Shown: piece by piece, positions 46,486 to 57,238 of the stretch
Layout of the letters: each line of letters starts with the position of its first letter
Numbering within the stretch: position 1 is the stretch's first letter
Assembly (NCBI GenBank): GCA_963585895.1
Contig: OY757911.1
Coordinates: 88,996,275 to 89,060,274, forward strand
DNA length: 64,000 bases
Direction: 5' to 3'
Source of the DNA: Sepioteuthis lessoniana
Lineage: Eukaryota > Mollusca > Cephalopoda > Myopsida > Loliginidae
Notes under the pieces: generated by a model
Told to the model about the DNA's origin: nothing
The model's input: the letters and a program-made list of their open reading frames with translations, nothing else
Database searches by the model: none
Made by a program: the position numbers and the translations under genes

Positions 46486-47080
46486 TGCGTATTAGCCTTA
46501 ATCTCAGCATTTGCGACATATGCCTGAGAGAAATCACGCACTCTAGCTGAGTCTAGAGGAAGGAGTATTTAAGCAAGTAGCTCTTTACACTCGTCCTCCA
46601 ACCTGGAGTGTAAGAAGAAGAAAGAAAAAAGACATTACCACCTGCATTACAGACCCCTGAAAGAAACAGAAATCAAAATTTTGGAGAGGAAAAAACAGGA
46701 CAAAGGCTTGAAGTCTTTTCAAGAACTACAATGACTCTGCAAGTGGACTGCTTATTTTGCTTTATACAAATTCCTGTGGGTTAATTTTGTTTGTAAAAAC
46801 TTTGTTTGAGTAAGCGTATTTCTTTCCTTCTTTCTCTGTTGTACTAATATTTTCGTGGGTTAATTTGGTTTGTGGAAACCCATCCTGTAGCAACTGTTTT
46901 ATATTGTTTTATTTTATTGCTAGGCGCATAGGTTGTTGTTTTTTTTTACATATTGTGACGCCTGCATATAGGAAAATATATGCAACTTTGCTGTAAATAA
47001 ACTCTTATGTGTTTTCATCCTGTTTTCCCCCTCTCCATTTTGTTTCAGACCCGGGCTAAGGTCGAATTTATCTGCAAGAG
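46486..47080 (+). mobile_element. Promoter-to-polyA segment, probable R-U5 of an LTR
   Basis: A TATA-like TATTTAAG (46566-46573) lies about 80 bp after the last hairpin. It is followed by a GC-richer putative start region (ACACTCGTCCTCCAACC) and AATAAACTCTTATG at 46996. Together with the hairpin array this has the layout of a U3-R-U5. I could not find both termini. The sequence is cut at 47085 by LTR-C and resumes at 47942. Confidence 0.45.
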
Positions 47081-47084
47081 GATA

Positions 47085-47941
47085 TTTAGCGGGGAATTAT
47101 TGTTATTATTTGGGCGATGAATTTGTTTGTTTTTAGGCGGGGAGAATGTTGTAATTGTTGAGCGAGGAAGAGTTGTGACGTGCGTGTGTGTGTTTACGTT
47201 GAATTGTTTCCTTGCTAAGTTTGTAAGGTAATAAAGGGAAAGATGAAGAAGTAAGATGCCGAAGGTCGAAATGTATTTTTAGGAATAGTTTTTATTTGCA
47301 GCATGGAAAATTTAGTTTGTGTTTGTGCTGCAAGTCTCGTAGGCGAGGTTGTGAGTAAAGAGACGAAATGGAGTTATGAGGAAGTTGAGAAAGGCAGCGC
47401 GTGTCGTCGGGCGTGCAAGGGATTGTGTTCGCCGTAGTTTAGCGAAAGCCATGTTGCCGTTGGAGGAAATGAACTTTGGAGTCACCGTGAGTTTTGTGTG
47501 TCTGATGGAGAGGCGTGCGTTGTCTCCATTAAAGTGTCCCAGAGGTGAATTGAGAGCTAGGTGTCGAGAGCGGAATAAAAGCATCGCATCGACATAGCCA
47601 ATTTTGGGGGTGACATAAAGTTGTTCCTGTGGTGGCGTATTGAATGTATCTAATTAATATTCAACTGGGATTCCTTGGTCTAAAAGTTATTAGACGCAAG
47701 GAATCCATAAATTAGATAGGTTCCTTCATGTGTCCATGCTGCTGCTGCTGCTATTCAAGAGCCGCTAGTGAGACGTCTGCACTGGACGGCGTTGTCCAGC
47801 TAAAGAGGCTGTGTTTGGCAGTTTACCCAATTTCTGCTGCCCGGGAAAGGGGATCTAGGATGAATAGGATAGGTTATCCTGATTGGGGGAAATTATGCGT
47901 CGAATTAGATTGCGCGCCAAACCAAAATGCCTTCTGCTACA
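47085..47941 (+). mobile_element. Solo LTR-C, copy 2, with 4-bp TSD GATA
   Basis: Begins TTTAGCGGGGAATT and ends CTTCTGCTACA, with GATA at 47081-47084 and 47942-47945. AATAAAAGCATCGC lies at about 47575. It is an inverted relative of 34975-35799. The ORFs at 47312-47597 and 47728-47946 are LTR frames. Confidence 0.87.
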
Positions 47942-48004
47942 GATAAATTTCCGACATTAAAAAAAAACAGATACCCCATACTTAATAGAATCTCTTCCAA
48001 TTTA

Positions 48005-48365
48005 GGAGCTACAGTATTTGAATAGACCTGAAACATGTGCATAGCGCCATAGCCTCATAGTCACGTGATCCTGATCTGTGAATTCTACTAAGTACCAACG
48101 AACTGTGCGATCAAATACGATGTCAGCTGTGCACAATGAACGCTCTCGTTCAAAATATTGATTGATCACATAAAACATTACATAATCTATGGTATGGTTA
48201 CACATACACCCTCAGCAATGACCAGCGAAGGTCGAAAGGCCGAAAGTACAAATACTCATGCTGGAACATTAGGGATTTCGGACAATTATTAAACAGCATT
48301 CATTCGCATTTGCGACATCTCACTCATGAACAAGAAAAGGCTTACAAAAAACTCAACTCCAAGTG
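48005..48365 (+). mobile_element. Penelope 3'-flank-related repeat, inverted to 44560-44935
   Basis: Reverse complement shares GAGTTGAGTTTTTT, GTTCATGAGTGAG, TAATTGTCCGAAATC and ATTATGTAATGTTTTAT with 44560-44935. Adjacent to a (TA)n tract at about 48388-48410. Confidence 0.7.
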
Positions 48366-48559
48366 TTTTTTTTTTGTCATCTTTACTTATATATATATAT
48401 ATATATATCATACCATTTGTAGTGTACGTATTTTTGTATTTGGCATTTTGGGGTGTTGCGTGAAAGATTACTGTGTACGATAAGATCATGCTCTCCTTAA
48501 GATGACTACATTCAAATAAAGACGTTTCGTTGTCTAAATTTCTGAGACGAAGCTTGATG

Positions 48560-48788
48560 ATTTTTATCATCAAGAGTTTTCGGACTATTTTCTTCATCTT
48601 TATTGTTATTTCCAAAACGTTTCAGCCGATATGTCCTCCGGCCTTCTTCAGGTGTTTGTCGAACTCGGGAACCTTCACAGAACTTCGAACTACGTCCTTT
48701 ATTGAATACACGGGGATCGCCTGTTCTGATTCCGTTAGCCATAACCGGGTACAAGTGTTAAGTATTCCTGTATTGTTACTCGCCAGTC
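48560..48788. repeat. Left arm of a ~230-bp inverted repeat (empty site)
   Basis: Matches the reverse complement of 48916-49762 once LTR-D is removed. Contains TCGAACTACGTCCTTTATTG, the uninterrupted form of the LTR-D target. It also carries the CTGAAGA..GAAAC motif (48619-48651, minus). Confidence 0.88.
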
Positions 48789-48837
48789 AAATAAGAATAT
48801 TAAGTTTATAAGTCCCAAAAATTCACTCTGAATTGTC

Positions 48838-49003
48838 CAGCAGGACACATGGCGTAACGGTTGTAGGCGTTGGTTCCCTAAGCTTCTAAAGGTTGAAGGT
48901 TCAATCCTGACTGCAGGCGAGTAACAATACAGGAATATTTAACACTTGTACTCGGTTATGGCTGACGGAAATAGAACAGGCGACCCCTGTGGATTCAATA
49001 AAG
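48838..49003 (+). mobile_element. tRNA-headed SINE-like sequence at the inverted-repeat centre
   Basis: GGACACATGGCGTAACGG, GGCGTTGG and a B box GGTTCAATCCTGACTG resemble a tRNA head. From 48916 it enters the right arm of the inverted repeat. Confidence 0.55.
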
Positions 49004-49618
49004 TGTAGCACTATGTGGTTGGGCTGCCAAAGCAGACGATTCAATTGTCTGTTTTGGCGCGAAACCAGACAAAGGATTCTTGGACATGAAATCTCGCCGT
49101 ATCCGGAAGTGGGAAGGGGACGCGAGAGAGGCAGTTGACGGGGGACCCGGACGAGGGCAGTTGACGACACGACCCAACAGAGAGGCAGTTGGCGGCTGGA
49201 CAGCAGAGAGGCGAGCAGAGAGAGTTGGCGTGGAACCACGGACAGGGGCAGTCAACACCGGACACCGGAGCAGAGAGGCGAGGCAGCATGGGATAGGGTC
49301 CAGCGACAGTGAGTCAAGATGAGTCTGATTCCAGTAGCTTTGTGGAATTTTCGCTAGTAACCCACGCTAGCGTTAGTCCATATATGCTATCAGGAATGCA
49401 AAGTGTTGCATACCTTCCTCTGCTCTTGGTTAACCCCAAGCTTTGTTCGTGTTTGTTCGTTTGTCCTTCTATTTTCTCCGTTCCCTCGATCGTATTCTTG
49501 TGGTGGCAAGAAATGTGCGTTACCCCCTCGAACCACTAGTTGATCACCGGCCGGCGTAAGAAGTGGAATGGTTAGAAGACTGTGATAACGTGTGGGGGCG
49601 AGAGGGTGTAACGTTACA
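49004..49618 (-). mobile_element. Solo LTR-D, copy 2, with 4-bp TSD AAAG
   Basis: On the minus strand it starts TGTAACGTTACACCC and ends ATAGTGCTACA. AAAG flanks at 49000-49003 and 49619-49622. The left arm of the surrounding inverted repeat preserves the unoccupied site with one AAAG (CTTT at 48697-48700). The ORFs from 48901 to 49767 are LTR frames. Confidence 0.93.
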
Positions 49619-49762
49619 AAAGGACGTAGTTCGATGTTCCGTGAAGGTTCCCGAGTTCGACAAACACCTGAAGAAGGCCGGAAGACATATCGGCCGAAAC
49701 GTTGGAGAAATAACAATAAAGATGAAGTCCGAAAACTCTTAATGATAAAAATAAAGACATTT
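49619..49762. repeat. Right arm of the inverted repeat, distal to LTR-D
   Basis: GGACGTAGTTCGATGTTCCG, CACCTGAAGAAGGCCGG and CGGCCGAAACGTTGGA are complementary to the left arm. Confidence 0.88.
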
Positions 49763-49779
49763 ATCATAATTATAATTAT

Positions 49780-52340
49780 TATTTACTCCGTTTTGAGTTT
49801 TCCATACAAGCGTTAGTTTGCAAGTCTCCTCAAGTCTCCAGGACTTTCCTCAGTATCAGGTGATCCATTTGTATTTCAAAATTCCAGAGAAGTTTGGGCG
49901 TCTCATTCTCATTTATCATTTGTTCGTATCGTCAAATTTCAATTTCCTGCACAATTCCCAGTGAATCACTTTACCCACCCAGTTGTGTCTAGTCTTATAT
50001 TTTTTTTTCTGCGCTAATTTGCTGCACTCGCTTATTATGTAATTGATCGTTTCGTCTCTATCACCACATAACCTACACCTGCTTTTTTGTTGCGTCTTAT
50101 CTTTTCTTACTTTGATATGGTTGGTCCTCATGGCGTTATTTTGAGCGGCTATTAAAAAAGATTCAGTTTCTCTCTTAAGGTTTCCCTTTCTTAGCCTGTC
50201 TGCTGGTGTGAGATATTGCTTGTTAGTCGCTTAAAACGTCCATGGAGTTGTTTTCCTTCTCATTTTTGTTTTCTGGTTATTTCTGTTCTTTTGCTCCTTG
50301 TATGGTCAATATTGTTTCTGGTGGCTGTGATCAGTCTTCTTCCGCACTTTTCTAGGAAGTCTTCAAGTCGTTGTATCGATGCGTCAACGCTGTCTTCAAT
50401 GCTGGCAAGTCCACTTCTCCCTTTTTTTTCTTGACATATATCGTTTGTCAACGTCATCACTGGTATGTAAAGCCTTATGCATGATCATTAGTTTTCTTGT
50501 TCTCTGATCCATTTGTTTAAGTTCTCTGATTCACATCAGGAATGGTCCCGAGTATCTTACGAGGGAGACAGCACAAGTATTTATCCCTTTTATAAGGTTT
50601 CTGCTATTTTGTTAGTTTTCGAGTAGCTTTCTCGTTCTCTTGAGATTCTCTTTTTTTAATTTTTTCTTTCATCTCCATTTGTTTACTAGTGTCAGCTTCC
50701 AATATTCCCAAGTATTTGTACGTTTCTTCTTTTTCCTGATTTGGGAGTTCCATTCCTTCCGTCATGTGTCGTTTTTCGCTTTTCATTATTAGTATGGCAC
50801 ATTTTTCTATGCCAAATTCCTTCCCTACGTCCTGACTCTATATTCTTACTGTGTGTATTAGAGTTTCTAATTCTTTTTCGTTTTTGGCAAACAGTTTGAT
50901 GTCGTCCATGTACATTAGGTGATTGATCTTTTCCTGCGATTTACTAAGTTTGTATCCGACTATTTCGTGAGTGGCATCATCGCTATTACAAATAGTAGTG
51001 GCGATAGTACATCTCCCTGGAATATAACTCTCGGGATTTTCGCTTCAGTTAAGCTTTTTCCTCCTACTGTCAATTCCACTCTCCAGGTTTTCATGGTTTT
51101 CTCGATAAAGTTTATGATATCGTCTGATATTTTGTACATTTTGAGGCAGTTTATTATCCAGCTGTGCGGGACTATATCATATGCCTTTTTATAGTCAATC
51201 CACGCCATAGCTAGATTTTTTCGCCTCGTCTTGCATTCGTTGAGGATGTGTTGATCAATGTAGAGTAGCTATCCTGTACCTCTGGATTCTTTGCAGTATC
51301 CTTTCTGTTCTTTGGAAAACAATCCGCGGCTTGTTAGCGAGTCGTAAATCTCTTCTCTCATTTCTGCCGTTAGGAAGATATAAGAGAAGAGATTTACGAC
51401 ATCATAGGTAGGCACGTTATGGGTCTGTAATTGTTTGGAGCGGTTCCTTTGAGGGTGTCTTTCTGGGTTAATGTCGTCTTTCTTCTGGTAATCCATTTGG
51501 GTACGTTTACTTTTTGTAGGCATATATTCATTTCGATAGCTAGTGTATCATAGATGGCAGTGAATTTTTAAAACCAGAATCCATGTATGCCATCATGGTC
51601 TGGCGTTTTCCAATTTGGTATTTTTTAATGTTGTTCTGAGTGAATCGATGTGTATTTTCGCCTTCGGTCCTTCTTCGAGTCTTTCTAACTCTTTTTCCCT
51701 GTTGCTTATCCATTCGGCTTTTTTGTTATGTTCTCTTGGTTGCCATATTTTGCTCGAAAATTGTTTTGCTTCTGGTTGTTGGTATGTTTTCTTGTCATCT
51801 TCCCCTACTTAGTGGTAGAATTTTTTTCGTTGTTTTAGAACGTCGTTTTGTCCTTATTCTTTTACCCTATCTCTTTTTAATATTTCTCCTTTCGCCACTA
51901 CTTTTTGGTTTATTTCCTCGAATTTTATTGTCATTTTTCTTGTGTTGCTTTTTCTTCTTTTGTCCCAATATGTTCCAGCATTTTTCCTCTGTTTTATCAT
52001 TTTTGCTTGTTGTATATTTCTTATCTACATTTCTAGTCGAATTTTCCATCCAGGTTTTGAGTTTATGGTAGTGTTTTTAGGGAAACCCCGATTTTTTCAC
52101 TGACTAATTTCGCTCCTGCATAGATTAGTTCGTTTAATTCCGTGATGTTTTTTGTTGAGATGTGTGTTTATAATTTGCTTATTTTTCACTTGCTACCTTA
52201 ACTGTTCTCCACTCTTGGTTTCTTAGCGATGGTAATCTAGTCTTCTGTTCATGCATAATTCTCTTTAATTTTTTTATCTTCATTTCCTCTTCTTTAGTAT
52301 TTTTATTATCAATAGAATCTTCTGGGGAAATGGTTCTTTA
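49780..52340 (-). pseudogene. Non-LTR retrotransposon, long but broken copy
   Basis: Minus-strand fragments in order: MKIKKLKRIMHEQKTRLPSL (about 52250), a Lys-rich linker (about 52000-51700), TYDVVNL, MREEIYDSLTSRGLFSKEQK, MAWIDYKKAYDIVPHSWI (51208), VIFQGDVLSPLLF, the intact RT box YMDD (50901-50912), ETYKYLGILEADTSKQMEMK (about 50730), GLASIEDSVDASIQRLEDF (about 50420), CRLCGDRDETINYIISEC (about 50070) and ENETPKLLWNFEIQMDHLI (about 49890). Several frameshifts and stops break it. The zinc-knuckle His seen in relatives is Tyr here. About 90 residues are missing before RKVLET-GDL (about 49830). The 3' tail is TAA-rich. Confidence 0.85.
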
Positions 52341-52639
52341 TATTCATTGTGATTCAAAGAGAATTCTTTATCAAGATATTAACCAATGATTTTGCTGCAT
52401 GACAATGTCCTTCCCCATAGTGCAAATTCAATTCAGTAAGCAGTTATGTTGCTAGACTAGGACAGTTCTTCTTCATCCAGCATATTCCCTAGATCTGTCA
52501 ACTCAAGACTCACTTGAGTTGCTTTATGCATATTTGATCAAGGGTTCCAATGAAAAAAATCCTCAAAGAACTAAATAATTTACCTGAAAGTTGGCCTAAA
52601 ATGAAAGTTAGAAAAAATGTTTTGATGATCAAATAATGA
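52341..52639. other. Intergenic sequence, no feature recognised
   Basis: Short AT-rich stretch between the LINE and the SINE-B cluster, without gene or repeat that I can name. Confidence 0.35.
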
Positions 52640-53015
52640 TGTTATGTTTGGTTTGGTTTTATGGCATATCAGCCATTGTAAGTTATTTAATGTTAAATCC
52701 TGTTTGTACATATATACTAAATATATATGATTCGTAAACACATTTTGTTGGTAACATTTTTAAACAATCTTGAGCTAATTTTTTTGCACATAGTTAAATG
52801 GTTTCAAGTATTGCTATAACAGTAACAATTTAACATCAGCCATTGTGTTTGCCCACATTTAAATTGATATACATGAGGTGTAAGAGATAAGAGTTTGTTG
52901 GTGATTTCATTTTTAGATGAGTTACATCTAATTTGTTAGCATATAAGTATTGCTATTGTTCCTACACAGTTAAATGGTTTCAATTATTCCTATCAAACAC
53001 TTATAACTCTACTCA
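52640..53015 (-). mobile_element. SINE-B tail and VNTR, minus strand, headless
   Basis: The minus-strand tail (TTAACATTAAATAAC, GGCTGATATGCCATAAAACC) lies at about 52648-52710. VNTR units with TTGAAACCATTTAACTG occupy 52740-53010. Confidence 0.7.
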
Positions 53016-53023
53016 ATATTAAT

Positions 53024-53390
53024 CTGGCCCAGTCTGCTGGGACTGTAGGATACACCAACTGCACCTCTGCAGATGGGTAAGACCCTCCCCAACGAGTGTC
53101 CTGGATATGACATTAAACAATCTGATGGTGAGGTATTGCTGGAGCTTTGGGGAATGTGGAGTACCGTTTCATCGCTATTGCTCCCTGGTCCACTCTGGCC
53201 TGGAGTGGTAGCACCTGATAGGGTCCTATCTATGAGTCAAATAGAACTAAACTTTAGTTTCAAGAGCTTACTTTTTTGCATTGAAACAGAATTGTTTGAA
53301 ATAGAATTGTTTTGACATTTAAACTGTGTACTTATGCTAAACTGAATTATCTGTAATAAAACTGTTTTCACATTTAATTCTGTGTATTGC
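53024..53390 (+). mobile_element. SINE-B head plus VNTR, no tail
   Basis: GGCCCAGTCTGCTGGGACTG, GTGTCCTGGATATGACATTA and CCTGATAGGGTCCTATCTAT are present, followed by VNTR units. It runs directly into a second head at 53391. Confidence 0.8.
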
Positions 53391-53925
53391 TTAGTCGGCT
53401 GGCATGGTAGAATACCCCGACTGCACCTTTGTAGAGGGGTAAGACCCCCCCCCAACGAGTGTCTTAGATATGACGCTAAACAATCTGATGGTGAGGTTCC
53501 AGTGATGTTGGAGTTTTGGGGAATGTAGAGCACCCCTTCATTGCCATTGCTCCCAGGTCTACTCTGACCCGGAATGGTAGCACCTGATAGGGCCCTATCT
53601 ATGGGTTAAATAGAACTAAACTGCGTACTTATGCTAAACTGAATGGTCTGAAATAGAACAGTTTTAATTGAATTATTTGAAAAAGAACTGTTTTGACATT
53701 TAACTGTGTGTTGACAAAAAATATACTTATACTAAAGTGAATTGTGGGAATTACAACTTTTTAACTAAACAGGATAGCTTGAAATAGAAATGATTTTGAC
53801 AATTAAACTGTGTACGCATGCTTAACTGAATTGTTTGAAATAGAACTGATTATTTATATTGGAATGGATTTGGCATTGAGTAACCTACAAAGGTTGATAT
53901 GCCATAAAACCCAACCAACAAACCA
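53391..53925 (+). mobile_element. SINE-B composite, head-VNTR-tail
   Basis: Head 53391-53610, VNTR 53611-53858 (GAATTG/ATTTGAAATAGAAC units) and tail GGATTTGGCATTGAGTAACC, GTTGATATGCCATAAAACCC make a complete element. Confidence 0.85.
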
Positions 53926-54302
53926 ATCAAAATTAATCATTTGTTTGCACATCCATATGGTTCCAAGTATTGCTATGCCTCACAAACAATTCAATTAAAC
54001 TAGTCATTTGTTTACACACAGTTAAATGATCAAACAATTCTATTTCAAACAATTCAATTCAGCATAAGTCATTTGCACACAGTTTATATGTAAAACAGTT
54101 CTATTTGAGCCATATCAGGTGCCAGAGTGCGTCTGGGAGCAATAGCAATGAAAGTGTACTCTGCATTCCCCAAAGCTCCAAGACTGGAGCCTCACTATCA
54201 GATGGTTTGATATCATATTCAGTATACTCGTACTCGTAGGGGAGGTCTTACCCCTGCAGAAATGCAGTTAGTGTATTATACAGCCCCAGCTGATTGGGCT
54301 GA
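53926..54302 (-). mobile_element. SINE-B VNTR and head, minus strand
   Basis: VNTR complement (CAATTCAATTCAGCATAAGT) at 53926-54106. The inverted head follows: CCATATCAGGTGCCAGAGTG to CAGCCCCAGCTGATTGGGC. Confidence 0.8.
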
Positions 54303-54634
54303 TTGTTATGTATTTATATATTTATCTTATTAAAAAATTAATTTTAAAAATTACTTTAATTAAATGAACTAAATATCAAATAAATTGAAAAAATAAACTA
54401 ATTTAATAAATTAAATATCAAAATTTAATACTAAGTTAATCTAAAATAAAATATCAAAAATAAATTATTGAAATAAAACAAATTAATTATTGAAATAGAA
54501 TAATTTAATTCAAAATAAAATGGAATAGTAATTTAATTTAAATAAAATTTGATAATTTACGATAAAATAAAATATGAAAAATAATATCAAAATAAAACAA
54601 ATTAGATATGAGAATAAAATATCAAAAATTATTT

Positions 54635-54686
<52 letters not shown>

Positions 54687-56779
54687 GAACGAAAGTGATA
54701 CGTCAAATAGGTATATTTCTTTTGTTAATCATTCTTTTTATTGTTCTACATATATAAACAAATGTATTCAAACGTTTATTTTATAATAAAAACGCTGGAA
54801 ACTTTTGCATCAACGATTTAAAACTTGAAAATCTTTGAAGATGAATTAAAAAGTCTTGCTTAAAAATAGAAATAGTAAACGCTTTAAACATGCTTTTTAA
54901 AAAGCAAGTTTAAAACACATTGTTTGTTTTACCACAGGAGATAATCAAAAACTTCATTAAAAAAATCCTACCGATTCTGCAATTGTTTTAACGAAATTTC
55001 CTTAATTTGATAGGTTGTTTACTGTAGATACGTAAGTGTTTTTTCTTCTTTTTTCAAGTATTATTTGTGTATTTGGTAGTTATTAAACACACAGACACAG
55101 ACACACTGGAACACACACACACACACACACATATATAATGCAATTATTTATTTAATGTATAGTGCAAGTTGTACAACACAGTTATGCAGTTTTAACACCA
55201 ACAATGACTGATAACAAAAATACATTTTTCAGAAAGAAAAAAAAATTAATTCTCAGAATTATAATTATTAACAGATAGTGTCAACGGACAACATTTTCTA
55301 GAATTATGATAAGTTGGAAGCGAAATAAATATATCAGATGTGCATCGTACTATCGCAGCAGAGTACATGTGACTTCTTGCTTGTTTCTCGTTGCTTAGTA
55401 GTATTAGTAGTAAAACTATTACCTTTGTTTGTTTTTTTTGTTTAAATTTCAGTTCTAGGGAAGATTCTCTCAAGTTTTGGATTTTATTGTATAATCAGTC
55501 TTTTTTTTTTCTCGTGAGAAAGGATATCGCTTAGATTTAAAACACCATAAGCATATCATCTGAAGTTCATCACACAAGAAGCAAAGGAATTTTCTCAATT
55601 GGATATATAGTATAGTTTACCCAGACCAGAGCGATACTTGAGTAATTTTAGATTTGACATAAGTATGAAGCAAATAATTAAGTCCTGCAAAAATAAATAA
55701 AAATGTCTTTTACTTTCGAATTTGTTTTAATTTTTAAAAAATGTCTTTACTTATAATAGATTTATTAGAGCAACAGTTTTGTGTCTGTCGAGTCATGTGC
55801 TAGTCTTCTTTATTTGGTAGATCATGAGACCTAAACAAAAATCAGGAAATATCTTTTCTTTGTGTTAGATCATTAAAACAACAAAGATGACCTCGTTATT
55901 TTAACAATAAAAGGCTAAAATTACGTTAGCAAAGGTTGAAAATTTTATGTCAATGCGAAAATTTTAATTCCATGGTGGGGAAAAATGATGCGAGTCGTAT
56001 TCAAGCCAATAATTGTTGTTACACAAATTAATTTATTGTAAGGAATGAATTCAGAAATTGATTTACAATGCTTTTAGTCAAGTGCAGTAATAAGAAAAGA
56101 AAGGAAAACTGTTTTGCAACTATATTTTTATTGATTAAATGTGGTCATTTTACACTTTCCTAAATTAAATTACACTTTCCTTAATTAAGGCAATCATTAA
56201 AATGAACAATCCTTCGCCCCCTTTTTTGAAATAAGATTTTTAAATCTTTAACTCCGAATATTTGGAAAAAAAAACTTTTCATTTTCAAGTTGCTTTTATT
56301 TCTTTTCTAATATTTACATGCAAAATTTAATACTATTCGATAAAAACCACAAAAAAACCATCACAAATTTTGCATATAAAGCATCTCAAAAATCGTAATA
56401 GCCTGCAGATAAGAAAAATAAATGAACTTATACTTTTTCTTCTGCCACTAAAACTATGAATGATGAAATAAATGTGAAATAAATCATTTAAAATATTCTA
56501 GGCCAAATTTTGAATCAAGACAGAAAAAGATAAAATTTTAAAATATTCTCAAACCTAAGTGTCACATTTTATGATGAGTATAGATCGTGTCGCTTATGGT
56601 CTAAACAATACTAAAATAATAAAAAGTAATATTTTTTCTTAAAAAAATAAAAGCGTGCAAAAACTTTGCTTTTTTCATATTTTTAGCAAAAAAATAACTA
56701 AGTATTTGTAAATTCTAATTTGATGTTTCAGTAATTTCTTCCCAGAGTAAAGAAAAAAAATTACTAAAAGCTAATTATT
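54303..56779. other. AT-rich intergenic sequence upstream of the WDR54-like gene
   Basis: 54303-54640 is extremely AT-rich and built from repeated AAATAAAATATCAAAA words. CA/TA microsatellites lie at 54643-54686 and about 55105-55137. No gene is recognised, including the ORF at 55246-55473. Confidence 0.55.
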
Positions 56780-56998
56780 ATTATCACGTTTGTAAGCGGC
56801 CTGTGTGAGCGTGAGTCCGGCGAAGAGACGGTGGATAGCGTGTCAAGAAGACGACAAGGAATGTTCCAGGCTGGTATTATTCTTATCGGCATTAATAATA
56901 ATAATAATAAGATAAGACAATAGCGAGGGTATTCTTCCTTTTTTATCTTCACACGAATTTGACTGCTAATACTTTTATAGCCTGCTGACACCTGAAAG
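56780..56998 (+). promoter_or_regulatory. Probable promoter/5'UTR region of the WDR54-like gene
   Basis: A locally less AT-rich stretch with CpG-containing words (CACGTTTGTAAGCGGC, GTCCGGCGAAGAGACGG, ATAGCGAGGG) directly precedes the start codon. No TATA box is evident. The transcription start and any noncoding first exon cannot be fixed from sequence alone. Confidence 0.45.
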
Positions 56999-57238
56999 AT
57001 GAGTACCGAATTGTACAAGAAGGAAAAGTCCGTCAAATCCAAGCATAGCGCTTCTTTGCTCAGCAACAATTTGACTGTTCAGTTGATGTTGGCCGAAAGT
57101 TCGGTTCGTTATGGAATTGTACATAAGTCTCTCGTCGACATTGTCACTGCCTCACTCGATGGAACCATGGTGACAAACAAACAGATTTATTTGAAAGATC
57201 CTTCAGTTCCTGGTAGTTCTATGCAGACTGTCATGCAG
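56999..57238 (+). CDS. WDR54: WDR54-like protein, coding exon 1 (N-terminus)
   Basis: 80 codons from ATG to the splice donor (ATGCAG|GTACC), phase 0. The protein starts MSTELYKKEKSVK and continues SASLLSNNLTVQ, VRYGIVHKSLVDIVTAS and TNKQIYLKDPSVPGSS. This agrees with the N-terminus I recall for WDR54: a basic start, S-A--L-NNL-V, YG-VH and a Q-L/Y--K motif. WDR54 is a small cytoplasmic WD-repeat protein of about 330 residues whose biochemical role is not well fixed. The start is supported by A at -3 and a stop-rich upstream sequence. The open frame continues past the donor to 57310, but intron readthrough lacks family similarity. The identification rests on memory, without alignment. Confidence 0.8.

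Noticed and set aside
46161..46550. 129-codon ORF with QLRK-EF repeats
   Set aside because: The repeats are translations of the hairpin units. The other units contain stops, and the layout is that of a U3 region.
51640..52071. 143-codon Leu/Phe/Ser-rich plus-strand ORF resembling a membrane protein
   Set aside because: It is the complement of the Lys-rich linker of the minus-strand LINE; hydrophobicity follows from T-rich complement DNA.
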